Shown here in pieces: positions 16,902 to 25,696 of a stretch of 33,028 nt of DNA (position 1 is the stretch's first letter; every line of letters begins with the position of its first letter). Position numbers and translations under genes: made by a program. The notes under the pieces were generated by a model that did no database searches, had not been told where the DNA came from, and saw nothing but the letters and a program-made list of their open reading frames with translations. Origin of the DNA: [Clostridium] symbiosum (GTDB lineage Bacteria; Bacillota; Clostridia; Lachnospirales; Lachnospiraceae); the NCBI GenBank assembly GCA_021769625.1, contig JAETSN010000048.1:1-33028 (forward strand). The letters run 5' to 3'.

Positions 16902-19337
16902 ATGAATGACAAATCACTGAAAGTATTGGAATTTCACAAGATCATAGATTTGCTTGCCGAACATGCCACCTCGGAGCCCGGACGCGATATGTGCCGCGCC
17001 CTGCGCCCTTCTGTCGTGCTCTCTACGATCGAGCAGAGCCAGCAGGAAACGGATGACGCCGTAGGGCGGCTTCTGCGCAGAGGCTCCACAAACTTCGGCA
17101 GCAATAAAAATCTGGGCTTTTCCCTGAAAAGTCTGGAGGTCGGCAGCACTCTTTCCATATCCGAACTGCTGAAGATCGCCATGCTGCTGGAAAATGTGGC
17201 GCGGGTAAAAAACTACGGCAGGGAGGAAAAACAGTCCGAAAATCTGCGCACCGCATCACCGGATGAAGAAAACGCCGCTCCCTCCAAGGGCGATTCCCTC
17301 ACCCCTTATTTTGATGCGTTGGAGCCCTTCTCCCCTCTTTCATCGGAGATCAGGCGCTGCATTTTGTCGGAAGAAGAAATCGCGGATGACGCCAGCAGCA
17401 ATTTAAGAAGGATCCGACGGGAAAAGGCCTCCACAGGGGACAAGATCCACACCCAGCTTCTCTCCATGGTGAACGGTTCCTGCCGCACCTATCTTCAGGA
17501 TGCCGTGATCACACAGCGGAACAACCGCTACTGTATTCCCGTAAAATCCGAATATAAAGCGCAGGTTCCGGGCATGGTGCATGACCAGTCTTCCACCGGC
17601 TCCACTTTTTTCATCGAACCTGCCGCCGTCGTGGCATTGAACAACAGACTGAAAGAACTGGACGCGGGGGAAAAGGATGAGATCGAAGTGATCCTTGCAG
17701 ACCTGAGCGCGCAGACCGCTGAACATACCTCCGAAATTCTGGAAAACTGCCGCCTTATGACACTGCTCGACTTTATCTTCGCAAAGGCCTCCCTGGCGCT
17801 TGCCATGAACGGCTCCCGCCCGGTCTTCAACGAGGATTACTATATCAATATCCGAAAAGGGCGCCATCCGCTGATCGACAAAAAATCCGTAGTGCCCATC
17901 GATATCCATCTGGGAAAAGATTTTGATCTGCTGATCATCACAGGCCCCAACACCGGCGGCAAAACTGTTTCCTTAAAAACCGTCGGCCTTTTTACCCTGA
18001 TGGGACAGGCAGGCCTCCAGATTCCCGCTCTGGATCGTTCGGAGCTTTCCGTCTTCCGGGAAGTCTATGCGGATATCGGGGATGAGCAGAGCATCGAGCA
18101 GAGCCTTTCCACCTTCTCCTCACACATGACAAACATTGTGGAGATTCTGAAAAACGCGCGGGAAAATTCCCTCTGCCTGTTTGATGAGCTGGGGGCCGGG
18201 ACGGATCCCACGGAGGGCGCTGCGCTGGCTATCGCCATTTTAAACTATCTCCACGACCGAGGCATTCGCACCATGGCTACCACCCACTACAGCGAACTGA
18301 AAGTGTATGCGCTGTCCACAAACTTTGTGGAGAACGCCTGCTGTGAATTCAATGTAGAGACATTGCGTCCCACTTACCGCCTGCTCATCGGTATTCCCGG
18401 CAAGAGCAACGCCTTTGCCATTTCCCGCAGGCTCGGCCTGCCGGAGCATATCATAGACACGGCGCGCCGGCAGATCAGCGAAGAAAAGGAAAGTTTTGAG
18501 GACCTGATCGCGGACCTCGAGAACAGTAAGGTCACGATCGAAAAAGAGGAGGCTGAGATCCGTTCTTATAAGGAAGAAATAGAAACCCTGAAGAAGAAGC
18601 TGGAAACCAAACAGGAAAAGCTGGACGCTTCCAGAGAGAAGATATTGCAGGAAGCCCATGCACAGGCGCGGGATATCCTGCAGGAGGCAAAGGATACCGC
18701 GGACGAGACGATCCGCGCTTTCCAGAAAGCAGGCCCCGGCGCTTCCATGAAGGAACTGGAGGCCTCCCGGCAAAAGCTCCGGAAACAGATCGATGAGAAA
18801 AATAATAAACTCTCCATCAAAAATACCCAGAAAGCGCCCGCCTCCAAGAGCCTGAAAGCCTCCGATTTAAAACTCGGGGATTCCGTCAAGATCCTCTCCA
18901 TGGGGCTAAAGGGCACCGTCAGCTCCCTCCCCGACCACAAGGGCAACCTCTTTGTGCAGTGCGGCATCATCCGCACGCAGGCAAATATCAAAGACCTGAT
19001 CCTGATGCAGGAAAATGAAGTGACCGGACCCTCAAACCTAAAGCTTGGCAGAACAAGTACCGGAAAGATGAAGATGAGCAAGTCTCTCTCGATCTCAACA
19101 GAGATCAATCTGCTCGGTATGACCACCGATGAAGCGCTCGCGCAGCTGGACAAATATCTGGACGATGCCTATCTCGCCCATCTCCCCAGCGTCCGCATCG
19201 TTCACGGCAAGGGAACCGGCGCCTTAAGGAGCGCCGTGCAGCGGTATCTGAGACAGGTAAACTATGTCGAAAGTTTCCGTCTTGGAGAACACGGGGAAGG
19301 TGACGCAGGTGTCACAATTGCAACCTTTAAAAAATAA
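16902..19337 (+). CDS. mutS2: MutS2 family protein with Smr domain
   Basis: An 811-aa MutS2. Walker A TGPNTGGKT lies at 347-355 (K354), Walker B LCLFDE at 424-429, and a signature helix TFSSHMTNIVEIL before it. A coiled coil (about 510-630) follows, then a KOW-like segment (GDSVKILSMGLKGTVSSL), and the C-terminal Smr domain (about 735-811) with HGKGTG at 768-773. The Smr N-motif reads INLLGM instead of the canonical LD-[LH/R]-G, so the acidic residue is Asn; its nuclease activity may be altered. MutS2 acts on recombination intermediates and, in some Firmicutes, on collided ribosomes. It is divergent from the HtrA-like gene and ends 22 bases before the response regulator. Confidence 0.95.
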   Translation: MNDKSLKVLEFHKIIDLLAEHATSEPGRDMCRALRPSVVLSTIEQSQQETDDAVGRLLRRGSTNFGSNKNLGFSLKSLEVGSTLSISELLKIAMLLENVARVKNYGREEKQSENLRTASPDEENAAPSKGDSLTPYFDALEPFSPLSSEIRRCILSEEEIADDASSNLRRIRREKASTGDKIHTQLLSMVNGSCRTYLQDAVITQRNNRYCIPVKSEYKAQVPGMVHDQSSTGSTFFIEPAAVVALNNRLKELDAGEKDEIEVILADLSAQTAEHTSEILENCRLMTLLDFIFAKASLALAMNGSRPVFNEDYYINIRKGRHPLIDKKSVVPIDIHLGKDFDLLIITGPNTGGKTVSLKTVGLFTLMGQAGLQIPALDRSELSVFREVYADIGDEQSIEQSLSTFSSHMTNIVEILKNARENSLCLFDELGAGTDPTEGAALAIAILNYLHDRGIRTMATTHYSELKVYALSTNFVENACCEFNVETLRPTYRLLIGIPGKSNAFAISRRLGLPEHIIDTARRQISEEKESFEDLIADLENSKVTIEKEEAEIRSYKEEIETLKKKLETKQEKLDASREKILQEAHAQARDILQEAKDTADETIRAFQKAGPGASMKELEASRQKLRKQIDEKNNKLSIKNTQKAPASKSLKASDLKLGDSVKILSMGLKGTVSSLPDHKGNLFVQCGIIRTQANIKDLILMQENEVTGPSNLKLGRTSTGKMKMSKSLSISTEINLLGMTTDEALAQLDKYLDDAYLAHLPSVRIVHGKGTGALRSAVQRYLRQVNYVESFRLGEHGEGDAGVTIATFKK

Positions 19338-19359
19338 TGGATGTAACAGGAGGAATACT

Positions 19360-20058
19360 ATGGCCGTCAAACAGAAAATTTTAATCGTAGACGATGACAA
19401 TAATATCGCTGAACTGATCTCTCTCTATCTGACAAAGGAATGCTTTGAGACCATGATCGTCGGGGACGGAGAGTCGGCATTGACCGCAGTGGAAAGCTTC
19501 CGGCCGAATCTGATGCTGTTGGATCTGATGCTGCCGGGCATCGACGGTTATCAGGTATGCCGCGAGATACGCGCCAAATCCGCCCTGCCCATCATCATGC
19601 TCTCCGCAAAAGGCGAGATCTTCGATAAAGTGCTGGGGCTTGAGATGGGTGCCGACGACTATATGGAAAAGCCCTTTGACTCCAAAGAACTGGTGGCAAG
19701 GGTGAAGGCTGTGCTGCGCCGTTATAAACCCGTTGTGCAGGCCGCTCCGGATCCTGATATCAAATGCGTGGAATATCCGGATCTTGTTGTAAATCAGACC
19801 AACTATTCCGTACTCTACAAGGGAAAACCGGTGGAGATGCCGCCCAAGGAACTGGAACTTTTGTATTTTCTCGCTTCCTCACCCAATCATGTTTTCACAA
19901 GGGAGCAGCTCCTTGATCAGATCTGGGGCTACGAGTACATCGGGGATACCAGAACCGTTGACGTACATATCAAGCGCCTCCGGGAAAAGATCAACGATCA
20001 TGAAAGCTGGAAACTGGCTACCATTTGGGGAATCGGATATAAATTTGAAGTAAAATAG
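19360..20058 (+). CDS. OmpR/PhoB-family response regulator
   Basis: A 232-aa two-component response regulator. The receiver domain (1-120) has the acidic pocket DDD at 11-13, phosphoacceptor D55 in LMLLDLMLPG and conserved K104 in YMEKPFD. The C-terminal winged-helix domain (about 135-230) has the OmpR-type recognition segment DTRTVDVHIKRLREKI. I chose ATG at 19360 because ACAGGAGG lies just upstream; a longer frame exists but runs into the end of mutS2. The cognate kinase gene follows after 35 bases. The stimulus and target genes cannot be read from the sequence; similarity to WalR/PhoP-type regulators is general. Confidence 0.94.
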   Translation: MAVKQKILIVDDDNNIAELISLYLTKECFETMIVGDGESALTAVESFRPNLMLLDLMLPGIDGYQVCREIRAKSALPIIMLSAKGEIFDKVLGLEMGADDYMEKPFDSKELVARVKAVLRRYKPVVQAAPDPDIKCVEYPDLVVNQTNYSVLYKGKPVEMPPKELELLYFLASSPNHVFTREQLLDQIWGYEYIGDTRTVDVHIKRLREKINDHESWKLATIWGIGYKFEVK

Positions 20059-20093
20059 CGAGCACAGCCCGCATTTAAGCAGGAGACCGAAGC

Positions 20094-21512
20094 ATGAAAA
20101 AAACTCTCTATCTGAAATTCATATTAGCTTACCTGATCTTCGGCTTTTTCGGCTTTGTCGTCGTGGCTACTTTTGTGTCCAATATGACATTGGACCACAT
20201 CAAAAAAAATCATGCGGAATCCCTCTATAAAGAAGCGATCCAGATCGCCAATACCTACGCATCGGATCTCTACAGCAACCGTACTTCTTTAGATACCGTA
20301 AAAAACCAGATCGATGCCCTCGCCGTTTATATGAACAGCACGATATGGATCATCAATCCGTCCGGGCGTATGGTGCTGGATTCCTCCAGCCCTCTGGATA
20401 TTGAAAAGGAAACCGTCATTGAAAATTTTGATTCCACGGCAACTGCCGGTTCCTACTATATCGTCGGAACCTTTTTCGGCCATTTTCAGGAGGACAAGCT
20501 CAGCGTATTTGCGCCGATCACCTATAATTACAGGGTACAGGGCTATGTGGTCATCCATATGTCCATGGCATCCATCCGGCGGGAAGCGCACCAGTTTTTA
20601 AATATTTCCTATATCATGCTGCTCATTCTTTTTGTCCTGTCGCTGATCATCCTGATCTTTTTTACCGAAATCGTCTATATCCCGTTAAAAAAGATCATTT
20701 CCGCGACGGAGCAGTATGCTTCCGGCAATATGCACTATGAGTTTACGGTGGAGAGCGCGGATGAGATGGGATATCTTGCCGCCTCCCTGAACTATATGGC
20801 AAGCGAGATCGCCCGCGCGGAGGACAACCAGAAAAAATTCGTGGCAAATGTATCCCATGACTTCCGTTCTCCGCTCACCTCGATCCGGGGATACCTGGAG
20901 GCCATGCTCGACGGCACGGTCCCGGCGGAGCTGTACGAGAAATACCTGAATATCGTGCTGAACGAGACGGACCGTCTGAAAAAACTGACGGACTCCCTGC
21001 TGACGCTCAATAACCTGAATACAAAAGGCGTCTATCTGGAAAAAACCGTGTTTGACCTGAACACCACCATCAGAAATACTGCCGCCACCTTTGAAGGTGT
21101 CTGCAAGGATAAATCCATCGCCATTGAACTGGTGCTGACCGGGGACACCATGCCCGTAGAGGCCGATATGGGCAAGATCCAGCAGGTTCTCTATAATATC
21201 CTGGACAATGCCATTAAGTTCAGCCCCCACGACGCTATCATTAAAATCGAAACCACCGAGAAAAAAAATAAAGTCTTTGTCTCCATCAAAGACCGGGGCA
21301 TCGGCATCCCGAAAGAAGATCTGAAGCTGATCTGGGACCGCTTTTATAAGTCCGATTTATCCCGCGGCAAAGATAAAAAAGGCACCGGCCTCGGCCTTTC
21401 CATCACAAAGGAGATCATTATGGCGCACGGCGAACACATCAACGTGATCAGCACCGTGGGCGTCGGCACGGAATTTATCTTTTCTCTGCCGGTGGCGGAT
21501 GAGGAAGACTAA
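20094..21512 (+). CDS. Membrane sensor histidine kinase
   Basis: A 472-aa sensor kinase. Membrane helices at about 8-28 and 172-192 flank an extracellular sensing domain of about 140 residues. Then come a HAMP linker (about 193-245), the phosphoacceptor H255 in NVSHDFRSPLTSI, the N box with N372 (NILDNAIKF), the G1 box DRGIG at 400-404 and the G2 box GTGLGLS at 430-436. All catalytic elements are intact. AGGAGA precedes the ATG. It forms an operon with the upstream response regulator, its likely partner. No accessory transporter or target operon adjoins it, so the signal is unknown. Confidence 0.94.
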   Translation: MKKTLYLKFILAYLIFGFFGFVVVATFVSNMTLDHIKKNHAESLYKEAIQIANTYASDLYSNRTSLDTVKNQIDALAVYMNSTIWIINPSGRMVLDSSSPLDIEKETVIENFDSTATAGSYYIVGTFFGHFQEDKLSVFAPITYNYRVQGYVVIHMSMASIRREAHQFLNISYIMLLILFVLSLIILIFFTEIVYIPLKKIISATEQYASGNMHYEFTVESADEMGYLAASLNYMASEIARAEDNQKKFVANVSHDFRSPLTSIRGYLEAMLDGTVPAELYEKYLNIVLNETDRLKKLTDSLLTLNNLNTKGVYLEKTVFDLNTTIRNTAATFEGVCKDKSIAIELVLTGDTMPVEADMGKIQQVLYNILDNAIKFSPHDAIIKIETTEKKNKVFVSIKDRGIGIPKEDLKLIWDRFYKSDLSRGKDKKGTGLGLSITKEIIMAHGEHINVISTVGVGTEFIFSLPVADEED

Positions 21513-21574
21513 AACTGCCGCATGCCCTGCAAACAGTTCTGCCTTTCAGTAAATTATTACGGCATATCTGTCTT

Positions 21575-21817
21575 CTATGACAGCATTCTGCAAAACATCT
21601 CATTCTGAGGTGTTTTTATTTTGTGCTTCCCTCCCAGTTCGCACACCAGCTTTCCGAACAGGTCCACCTCCGTTTTCCGCCCCGCCTTCGTATCCTGCCG
21701 CATGGACGGCTCCCCGTCCGGCAGCAGCGTATCGATAAGAGCCGCCCACTCCTGCAGCTCTGCTTTCGTCAGCGCTATTCCTTCTGCCATAATACCACAA
21801 AACAGCCATCCCGACAA
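21575..21817 (-). pseudogene. Remnant of ketopantoate reductase (PanE) C-terminus
   Basis: In a frame different from the MFS gene it overlaps, this stretch encodes EGIALTKAELQEWAALIDT, then PSMRQDTKAGRKTEVDLFG and IKTPQNEMFCRML, ending in TAG. This is the end of the ApbA/PanE C-terminal domain (compare the family pattern SMRQD-x-AGR-x-TE, then IPTPVN). The N-terminal NADP-binding domain and most of the helical domain are absent, replaced by the MFS transporter gene. The remnant cannot reduce ketopantoate. It marks a deletion that joined two genes near 21800. Whether another complete panE exists in the genome cannot be told from here. Confidence 0.72.
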
Positions 21818-22976
21818 TTATTGTCGCCAGAAGTAAAACGCCTCCCAACAGATAAAAAACGGCATTCACAGAATATCGCTCTCCCAGATACCCGGTAATC
21901 GGGCTTGCCGCCACCATCAAAATGGAATAAAGCATACTGTCCACACTGACTAATGTCGCACGGTAGTCACTGGAAAATTCTCTGTTTACATTTTCGCTGG
22001 TCTTAATCTCGGAAAACCCTTCACACCCCCGCGCAATGCAGGCTCCCAGCAGCACAATGAAAAGTACATTGTTTCCCACAAGGCAAGTCCCAATGCCGCT
22101 GATCACTCCGCAGGCCAGCAACGCTCTGCTTAACTTGCTTTCATTTTTCGCTGCGACTCTTGTCCCCAGAGCACCGGCTAACGGAATCACCAGCATCGGT
22201 ATCCCGATAAAGCTTTTAGGCCAGCCGCAATTTACAAGATGTTCCTGCAGATACATCATGATAAGATAGCAGGGGCAGGCAAGGGCTGCGTTGGCGAGCA
22301 GTTTCAGCATGGTTTTCGGATTTTCCTTTATAAAAATACCTGTTCCTTTAATATGCTGTTTCCAGCGCGCTCCCAGTTCTGTCTTCAGATTCTGTCTCCA
22401 CAGCGCCTGCCGTTTCGTCACGATCGGCTCCTTCACACCTGACAGGGCAAGTATCGTACACAGATATAAGCCCGCCATAATATAATAAGTATATCGATAA
22501 CCGATCAGAATCGCCAGCGGGCTGGCAGCACATGCCAACGCACTCGCTGTTCTGGCGATCAGGCTAATATTCGCCCATATTTTTTTGTACCGCTTCTCCT
22601 CCCCTGTTTCCAAAAGACTGTCATAAACTAATGCTTCTTCTGTTCCCGATGCAAGGTTCAGGCTGAGCGCCGAAAAGATCATTCCGCAATATACGAATCC
22701 TCTCCAGCCATCCAATGTCATTAAGACCGCGCCGCATATTCCCACTGCTCCGGATAAAATAAGCGTCCGCTTCCTGCCGAAAAGATCTGCCGCCATGCCG
22801 CTCGGCACCTCAAAGATCATACTTGTAATATGATAGGCACCCTCCGCAATGCCCACCTGCGCCAGAGAAAATCCTCTCTCCAGCAGAAAAATAACCCAGA
22901 CTGCGTCCACCATGCGGAATGCGAGCGCAGCCTCATAAAGGTACATCAGTACCGTCTGTTTTTTTATATTCATCAT
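21600..22976 (-). CDS. MFS transporter with out-of-frame C-terminal tail
   Basis: A 458-aa major facilitator transporter with about 12 hydrophobic helices in residues 8-392 and the family motif between helices 2 and 3 (GMAADLFGRKRTL). It is probably a proton-coupled drug or metabolite exporter; the substrate is not evident. After helix 12 (VLWYYGRRNS) the last 60 residues are Gly/Ala/Arg-rich (AAGVGGSYRYAAAGRG) and unlike any transporter. They are a shifted-frame reading of a panE remnant, so the original C-terminus was probably lost in a deletion. The tail is predicted cytoplasmic and the protein may still work. GGGAGA precedes the start, and a promoter lies at 23131-23159, leaving a leader of about 150 bases. 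Confidence 0.82.
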   Translation of the reverse strand: MMNIKKQTVLMYLYEAALAFRMVDAVWVIFLLERGFSLAQVGIAEGAYHITSMIFEVPSGMAADLFGRKRTLILSGAVGICGAVLMTLDGWRGFVYCGMIFSALSLNLASGTEEALVYDSLLETGEEKRYKKIWANISLIARTASALACAASPLAILIGYRYTYYIMAGLYLCTILALSGVKEPIVTKRQALWRQNLKTELGARWKQHIKGTGIFIKENPKTMLKLLANAALACPCYLIMMYLQEHLVNCGWPKSFIGIPMLVIPLAGALGTRVAAKNESKLSRALLACGVISGIGTCLVGNNVLFIVLLGACIARGCEGFSEIKTSENVNREFSSDYRATLVSVDSMLYSILMVAASPITGYLGERYSVNAVFYLLGGVLLLATIIVGMAVLWYYGRRNSADESRAAGVGGSYRYAAAGRGAVHAAGYEGGAENGGGPVRKAGVRTGREAQNKNTSE

Positions 22977-23130
22977 AATTCTCCCGTTTGTATTCTGATT
23001 TAAATGGAATATTAACCCTGAAAAAGGGCATAAAGATAGCCTGAAAGATCAAATATTTCCTTTAAACATGAAAATGTTCTGATTTTTCCAGCTCATAATT
23101 TAGAATCTCCTGTGGCACAAATCTATTCGT

Positions 23131-23159
23131 ATGATAGCATGTGTCAAAACTATCGTCAA
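23131..23159 (-). promoter_or_regulatory. Promoter of the MFS transporter gene
   Basis: On the minus strand TTGACG (23159-23154) and TATCAT (23136-23131) are 17 bases apart. It points to the MFS gene, whose start is about 150 bases further on. Nothing else of note is visible between 22977 and 23130 apart from A/T-rich leader sequence. Confidence 0.5.
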
Positions 23160-23184
23160 TAGATATATTGCATATAATTTTTCA

Positions 23185-23212
23185 TTGACAAGAATAAATA
23201 GTATGTTACAAT
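23185..23212 (+). promoter_or_regulatory. Promoter of the small toxin gene
   Basis: TTGACA (23185-23190) and TACAAT (23207-23212) are separated by 16 bases. Transcription would start near 23219, giving a structured leader of about 110 bases before the toxin start, including a hairpin CAGGGGG...CCCTCTG near 23261-23280. Confidence 0.65.
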
Positions 23213-23327
23213 ATAAACTGAAAGGTACTATTTAAAGTGGTAGGCGGTTATCCTCTTTTGCAGGGGGACTGGACCCTCTGTTTACATAGAAATCTTCTCT
23301 GGAAGAAATTTGAAGGTAAAGGAGGGG

Positions 23328-23420
23328 ATGGCGAACGTGTCAGTTGATGAACTGATTCAATTTGTTATCATGATATGTACAGTTGCCAGTTTGTTTTACC
23401 AGATTGGCAAACGAAAATAA
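23328..23420 (+). CDS. Holin-like small membrane toxin, probable type I toxin
   Basis: A 30-aa peptide: a short N-terminus (MANVSVDELIQ), one membrane helix (FVIMICTVASLFYQI) and a basic tail GKRK. This layout matches the Fst/TxpA and Hol_Tox type I toxins, which depolarise the membrane and are silenced by antisense RNA. AGGAGGGG ends directly at the ATG, so the in-frame GTG at 23337 (27 aa) has better spacing and may be the true start. The stop codon sits inside a terminator hairpin (23414-23451). Nine bases of the leader, GGCGGTTAT at 23243-23251, are complementary to ATAACCGCC at 23417-23425, allowing the 5'-3' interaction typical of these mRNAs. The antisense RNA is not identified. Family assignment is by architecture. 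Confidence 0.65.
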   Translation: MANVSVDELIQFVIMICTVASLFYQIGKRK

Positions 23421-23451
23421 CCGCCCAGCCTCCAAACTTAGCGGTTATTTT
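23414..23451. terminator. Terminator hairpin of the toxin gene
   Basis: AAAATAACCGC (23414-23424) pairs perfectly with GCGGTTATTTT (23441-23451) over 11 bp with a 16-base loop. It has A's on one side and T's on the other, so it can end transcription in both directions. The toxin stop codon lies within the left arm. Confidence 0.8.
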
Positions 23452-23537
23452 CATAAATAACTAACAATGGGGACTAACCGCTTGCTTCACGGATAGATTT
23501 ATCACATAATACGATAACATATTGCAGTGCAAATATC

Positions 23538-24029
23538 CTATCTCCACCGCAGCCTGTGCAACTCCCCCTCCCGCTGCATCCCCTGAAAATCATTTTGCCT
23601 CAGAGCCTCATACAATACGACCGCCACAGAATTGGAAAGGTTCAGAGAGCGGATGCTGTCCAGCATCGGGATCCTGATGCAGTCCTCCTCATGCTCCACT
23701 AAGATCTCCTCCGGAATTCCCGCACTTTCTTTTCCGAACATGATATAATCATCCATGCCGAACTTGGCTTCCGTGTAGATCTTTTTTGCCTTTGTCGTCG
23801 CAAACCATATTTTTGCACCGGGATGTTTTTCCAGAAATTCCTGATAGTTGATATATCTCGTCACATCAAGGCTTCCCCAGTAATCCATCCCGGCACGTTT
23901 AATGGATTTCTCATCCAGCCGAAACCCCAGCGGTTCGATCAGGTGCAGGCTGCTTCCCGTCGCAACGCAGGTTCTTCCGATATTTCCCGTGTTTGCCGGA
24001 ATTTCCGGCTGATGTAAAATAATATGCAT
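23538..24029 (-). CDS. trmL: tRNA (cytidine(34)-2'-O)-methyltransferase TrmL
   Basis: A 163-aa SPOUT-fold methyltransferase, the typical length of TrmL (YibK). Family motifs are intact: N-terminal HQPEIPANTGNIGRTC, the central FGKESAGIPEEIL and the C-terminal knot region IPMLDSIRSLNLSNSVAVVLYEALRQ. It 2'-O-methylates the wobble nucleotide of certain leucine tRNAs using SAM. It lies 3 bases after the aminotransferase stop on the same strand and probably shares its transcript (lrp-aminotransferase-trmL). The 117 bases between the toxin stop and this gene contain only the toxin terminator and A/T-rich sequence. Confidence 0.93.
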   Translation of the reverse strand: MHIILHQPEIPANTGNIGRTCVATGSSLHLIEPLGFRLDEKSIKRAGMDYWGSLDVTRYINYQEFLEKHPGAKIWFATTKAKKIYTEAKFGMDDYIMFGKESAGIPEEILVEHEEDCIRIPMLDSIRSLNLSNSVAVVLYEALRQNDFQGMQREGELHRLRWR

Positions 24030-24032
24030 CGT

Positions 24033-25205
24033 TTACTGTTTCTCTTTCCTCAGCCGTTCAATAAAGTCCTGAAGCCGCCCGATCGCCACTTTCAGATTCT
24101 CCAGCGAATAGGCGTAGGATATCCTGAGGAACCCTTCTCCGCATGTGCCGAAAGCCGTTCCCGGCACTACTGCGACCTTTTCCTCCATCAGGAGCCTTGT
24201 CGCAAATTCGTCGCTGCTCATGCCGAATTCCTGAATGGACGGGAATATGTAGAATGCGCCAAAGGGCTCGAAACACTTAAGCCCCATCTCCCGAAACGTA
24301 TGCACAAGATAACGTCTGCGCTGGTTATATGCCTCGCACATTTCCCGCACATCCTCGTCACCGTTCTTCAGGGCCTCCACCGCCGCATACTGACTGGTAG
24401 TCGGCGCACACATGATCGCATACTGATGTACCTTCAGCATCTGCTCGATAATATTCGCAGGCCCGCAGGCATACCCCAGCCGCCAGCCGGTCATCGCATA
24501 GGCTTTGGAAAAGCCGTTGATCAGTATGGTCCGCTCCTGCATGCCGGGCATCTGCGCAATGGAAATATGCTTTCCCTTGTAGGTCAGTTCCGCATATATC
24601 TCATCGGACATCACAAAGATATCTCTTTCCACACATATCTTTGCGATCTCGCGCAGATCCTCCTCCTCCAAAATAGCTCCGGTCGGATTATTCGGGAAAG
24701 GCAGCACCAGGATCTTTGTCTTATCCGTGATCGCATCCCGCAGTTCCTGCGGGGTCAGCCGGAACTCGTTTTCCTCTTTCAGATCGATGATAACGGGTAC
24801 GCCGCCCGCCAGTATTGCACAGGGCTCATAGGAGACAAAGCTGGGCTGCGGAATCAACACTTCATCCCCGGGATTTAACATCACCCGCATCCCGACATCT
24901 ATGGCTTCGGAACCGCCCACGGTGATCAGGATCTCTCTCATCGCATCGTATTCCAGCCCCTGCCGCCTCTTTATATAATTGGCTATCTCCTCCCTCAATT
25001 CCTTTAAGCCTGAATTGGAGGTATAAAATGTGCGCCCCTTTTCAAGAGAGTAAATACCCTCATCCCGGATATGCCAGGGTGTATCGAAATCCGGCTCGCC
25101 CACACCCAGAGAGATCGCATCCGGCATCTCGCTCACAATATCAAAAAATTTACGTATCCCTGAAAACGGGATATCTACCACTTTATCAGCTAACGGATTT
25201 CTCAC
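24033..25205 (-). CDS. PLP-dependent class I/II aminotransferase
   Basis: A 390-aa fold-type I aminotransferase of the AspC/PatA group. Schiff-base lysine K234 lies in NGFSKAYAMTGWRLGY, with the cofactor-contacting residues N173 (NNPTG), D201 and Y204 (DEIYAE) and R242. A C-terminal arginine in GFLRISYA would bind the substrate carboxylate. The amino-acid substrate cannot be assigned. The start is GTG at 25205, and the GTGA overlap with the upstream Lrp-type gene indicates translational coupling. An Lrp/AsnC regulator next to an aminotransferase suggests control by an amino acid. trmL follows after 3 bases. Confidence 0.92.
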   Translation of the reverse strand: MRNPLADKVVDIPFSGIRKFFDIVSEMPDAISLGVGEPDFDTPWHIRDEGIYSLEKGRTFYTSNSGLKELREEIANYIKRRQGLEYDAMREILITVGGSEAIDVGMRVMLNPGDEVLIPQPSFVSYEPCAILAGGVPVIIDLKEENEFRLTPQELRDAITDKTKILVLPFPNNPTGAILEEEDLREIAKICVERDIFVMSDEIYAELTYKGKHISIAQMPGMQERTILINGFSKAYAMTGWRLGYACGPANIIEQMLKVHQYAIMCAPTTSQYAAVEALKNGDEDVREMCEAYNQRRRYLVHTFREMGLKCFEPFGAFYIFPSIQEFGMSSDEFATRLLMEEKVAVVPGTAFGTCGEGFLRISYAYSLENLKVAIGRLQDFIERLRKEKQ

Positions 25206-25684
25206 GGTGTCACCTTCTCTCTTGTATCTTCATATTTCTTTTCCAGGATCGTTCCATGGTCTTTATATTTTTTCAGGATAAAATGCGTTGCCGTGCTGAT
25301 CACGGTCTCCAGCGTGGAAAGCTTATCCGATACAAACGCGGATACCTCCCGCAGAGTCTTTCCCTCCAGGGACACCAGCAGATCATACCCGCCGGAGATC
25401 AGGTAAACCGCATTTACTTCCGGATACTTATAGATACGCTCCGCGATCTTGTCAAATCCCTGTCCGCGCTGGGGCGTCACGCGCACTTCGATCAGCGCCG
25501 ACACCTTTTCCACGCCTACCTTATCCCAGTCGATCATCGTATGATAACCGCAGATCACACCTTCCTGCTCACATTTCTGCAGCTCCTCAATGATATCCGC
25601 CTCTTCCACTCCCAAAATGACCGCCAGCTCCTTTAAATCAATGCGGCTGTTCCTCTCAATGATCTTTAATAATTGTTCTCTCAT
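25202..25684 (-). CDS. Lrp/AsnC-family transcriptional regulator
   Basis: A 160-aa regulator. The N-terminal winged HTH (1-50) has RNSRIDLKELAVILGVEEAD, and the C-terminal RAM/ligand-binding domain (about 65-140) has ALIEVRVTPQRGQG and VYLISGGYDLLV, the turn that binds amino-acid effectors in this family. AAGGA precedes the ATG. The gene overlaps the aminotransferase start by four bases, so both come from one transcript and the regulator probably controls it and itself. A perfect 15-bp tandem repeat lies 13-42 bases upstream of the start codon and may be part of its operator or leader. Confidence 0.92.
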   Translation of the reverse strand: MREQLLKIIERNSRIDLKELAVILGVEEADIIEELQKCEQEGVICGYHTMIDWDKVGVEKVSALIEVRVTPQRGQGFDKIAERIYKYPEVNAVYLISGGYDLLVSLEGKTLREVSAFVSDKLSTLETVISTATHFILKKYKDHGTILEKKYEDTREKVTP

Positions 25685-25696
25685 ACCTGTTCCTTT

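Noticed and set aside
19264-19359. Longer N-terminus for the response regulator
   Set aside because: It overlaps the Smr domain of mutS2; the ATG at 19360 has a strong ribosome-binding site and starts exactly at the receiver domain.
24024-24878. A 284-codon open frame on the plus strand
   Set aside because: It is a shadow of the aminotransferase gene, which has all PLP-site residues.
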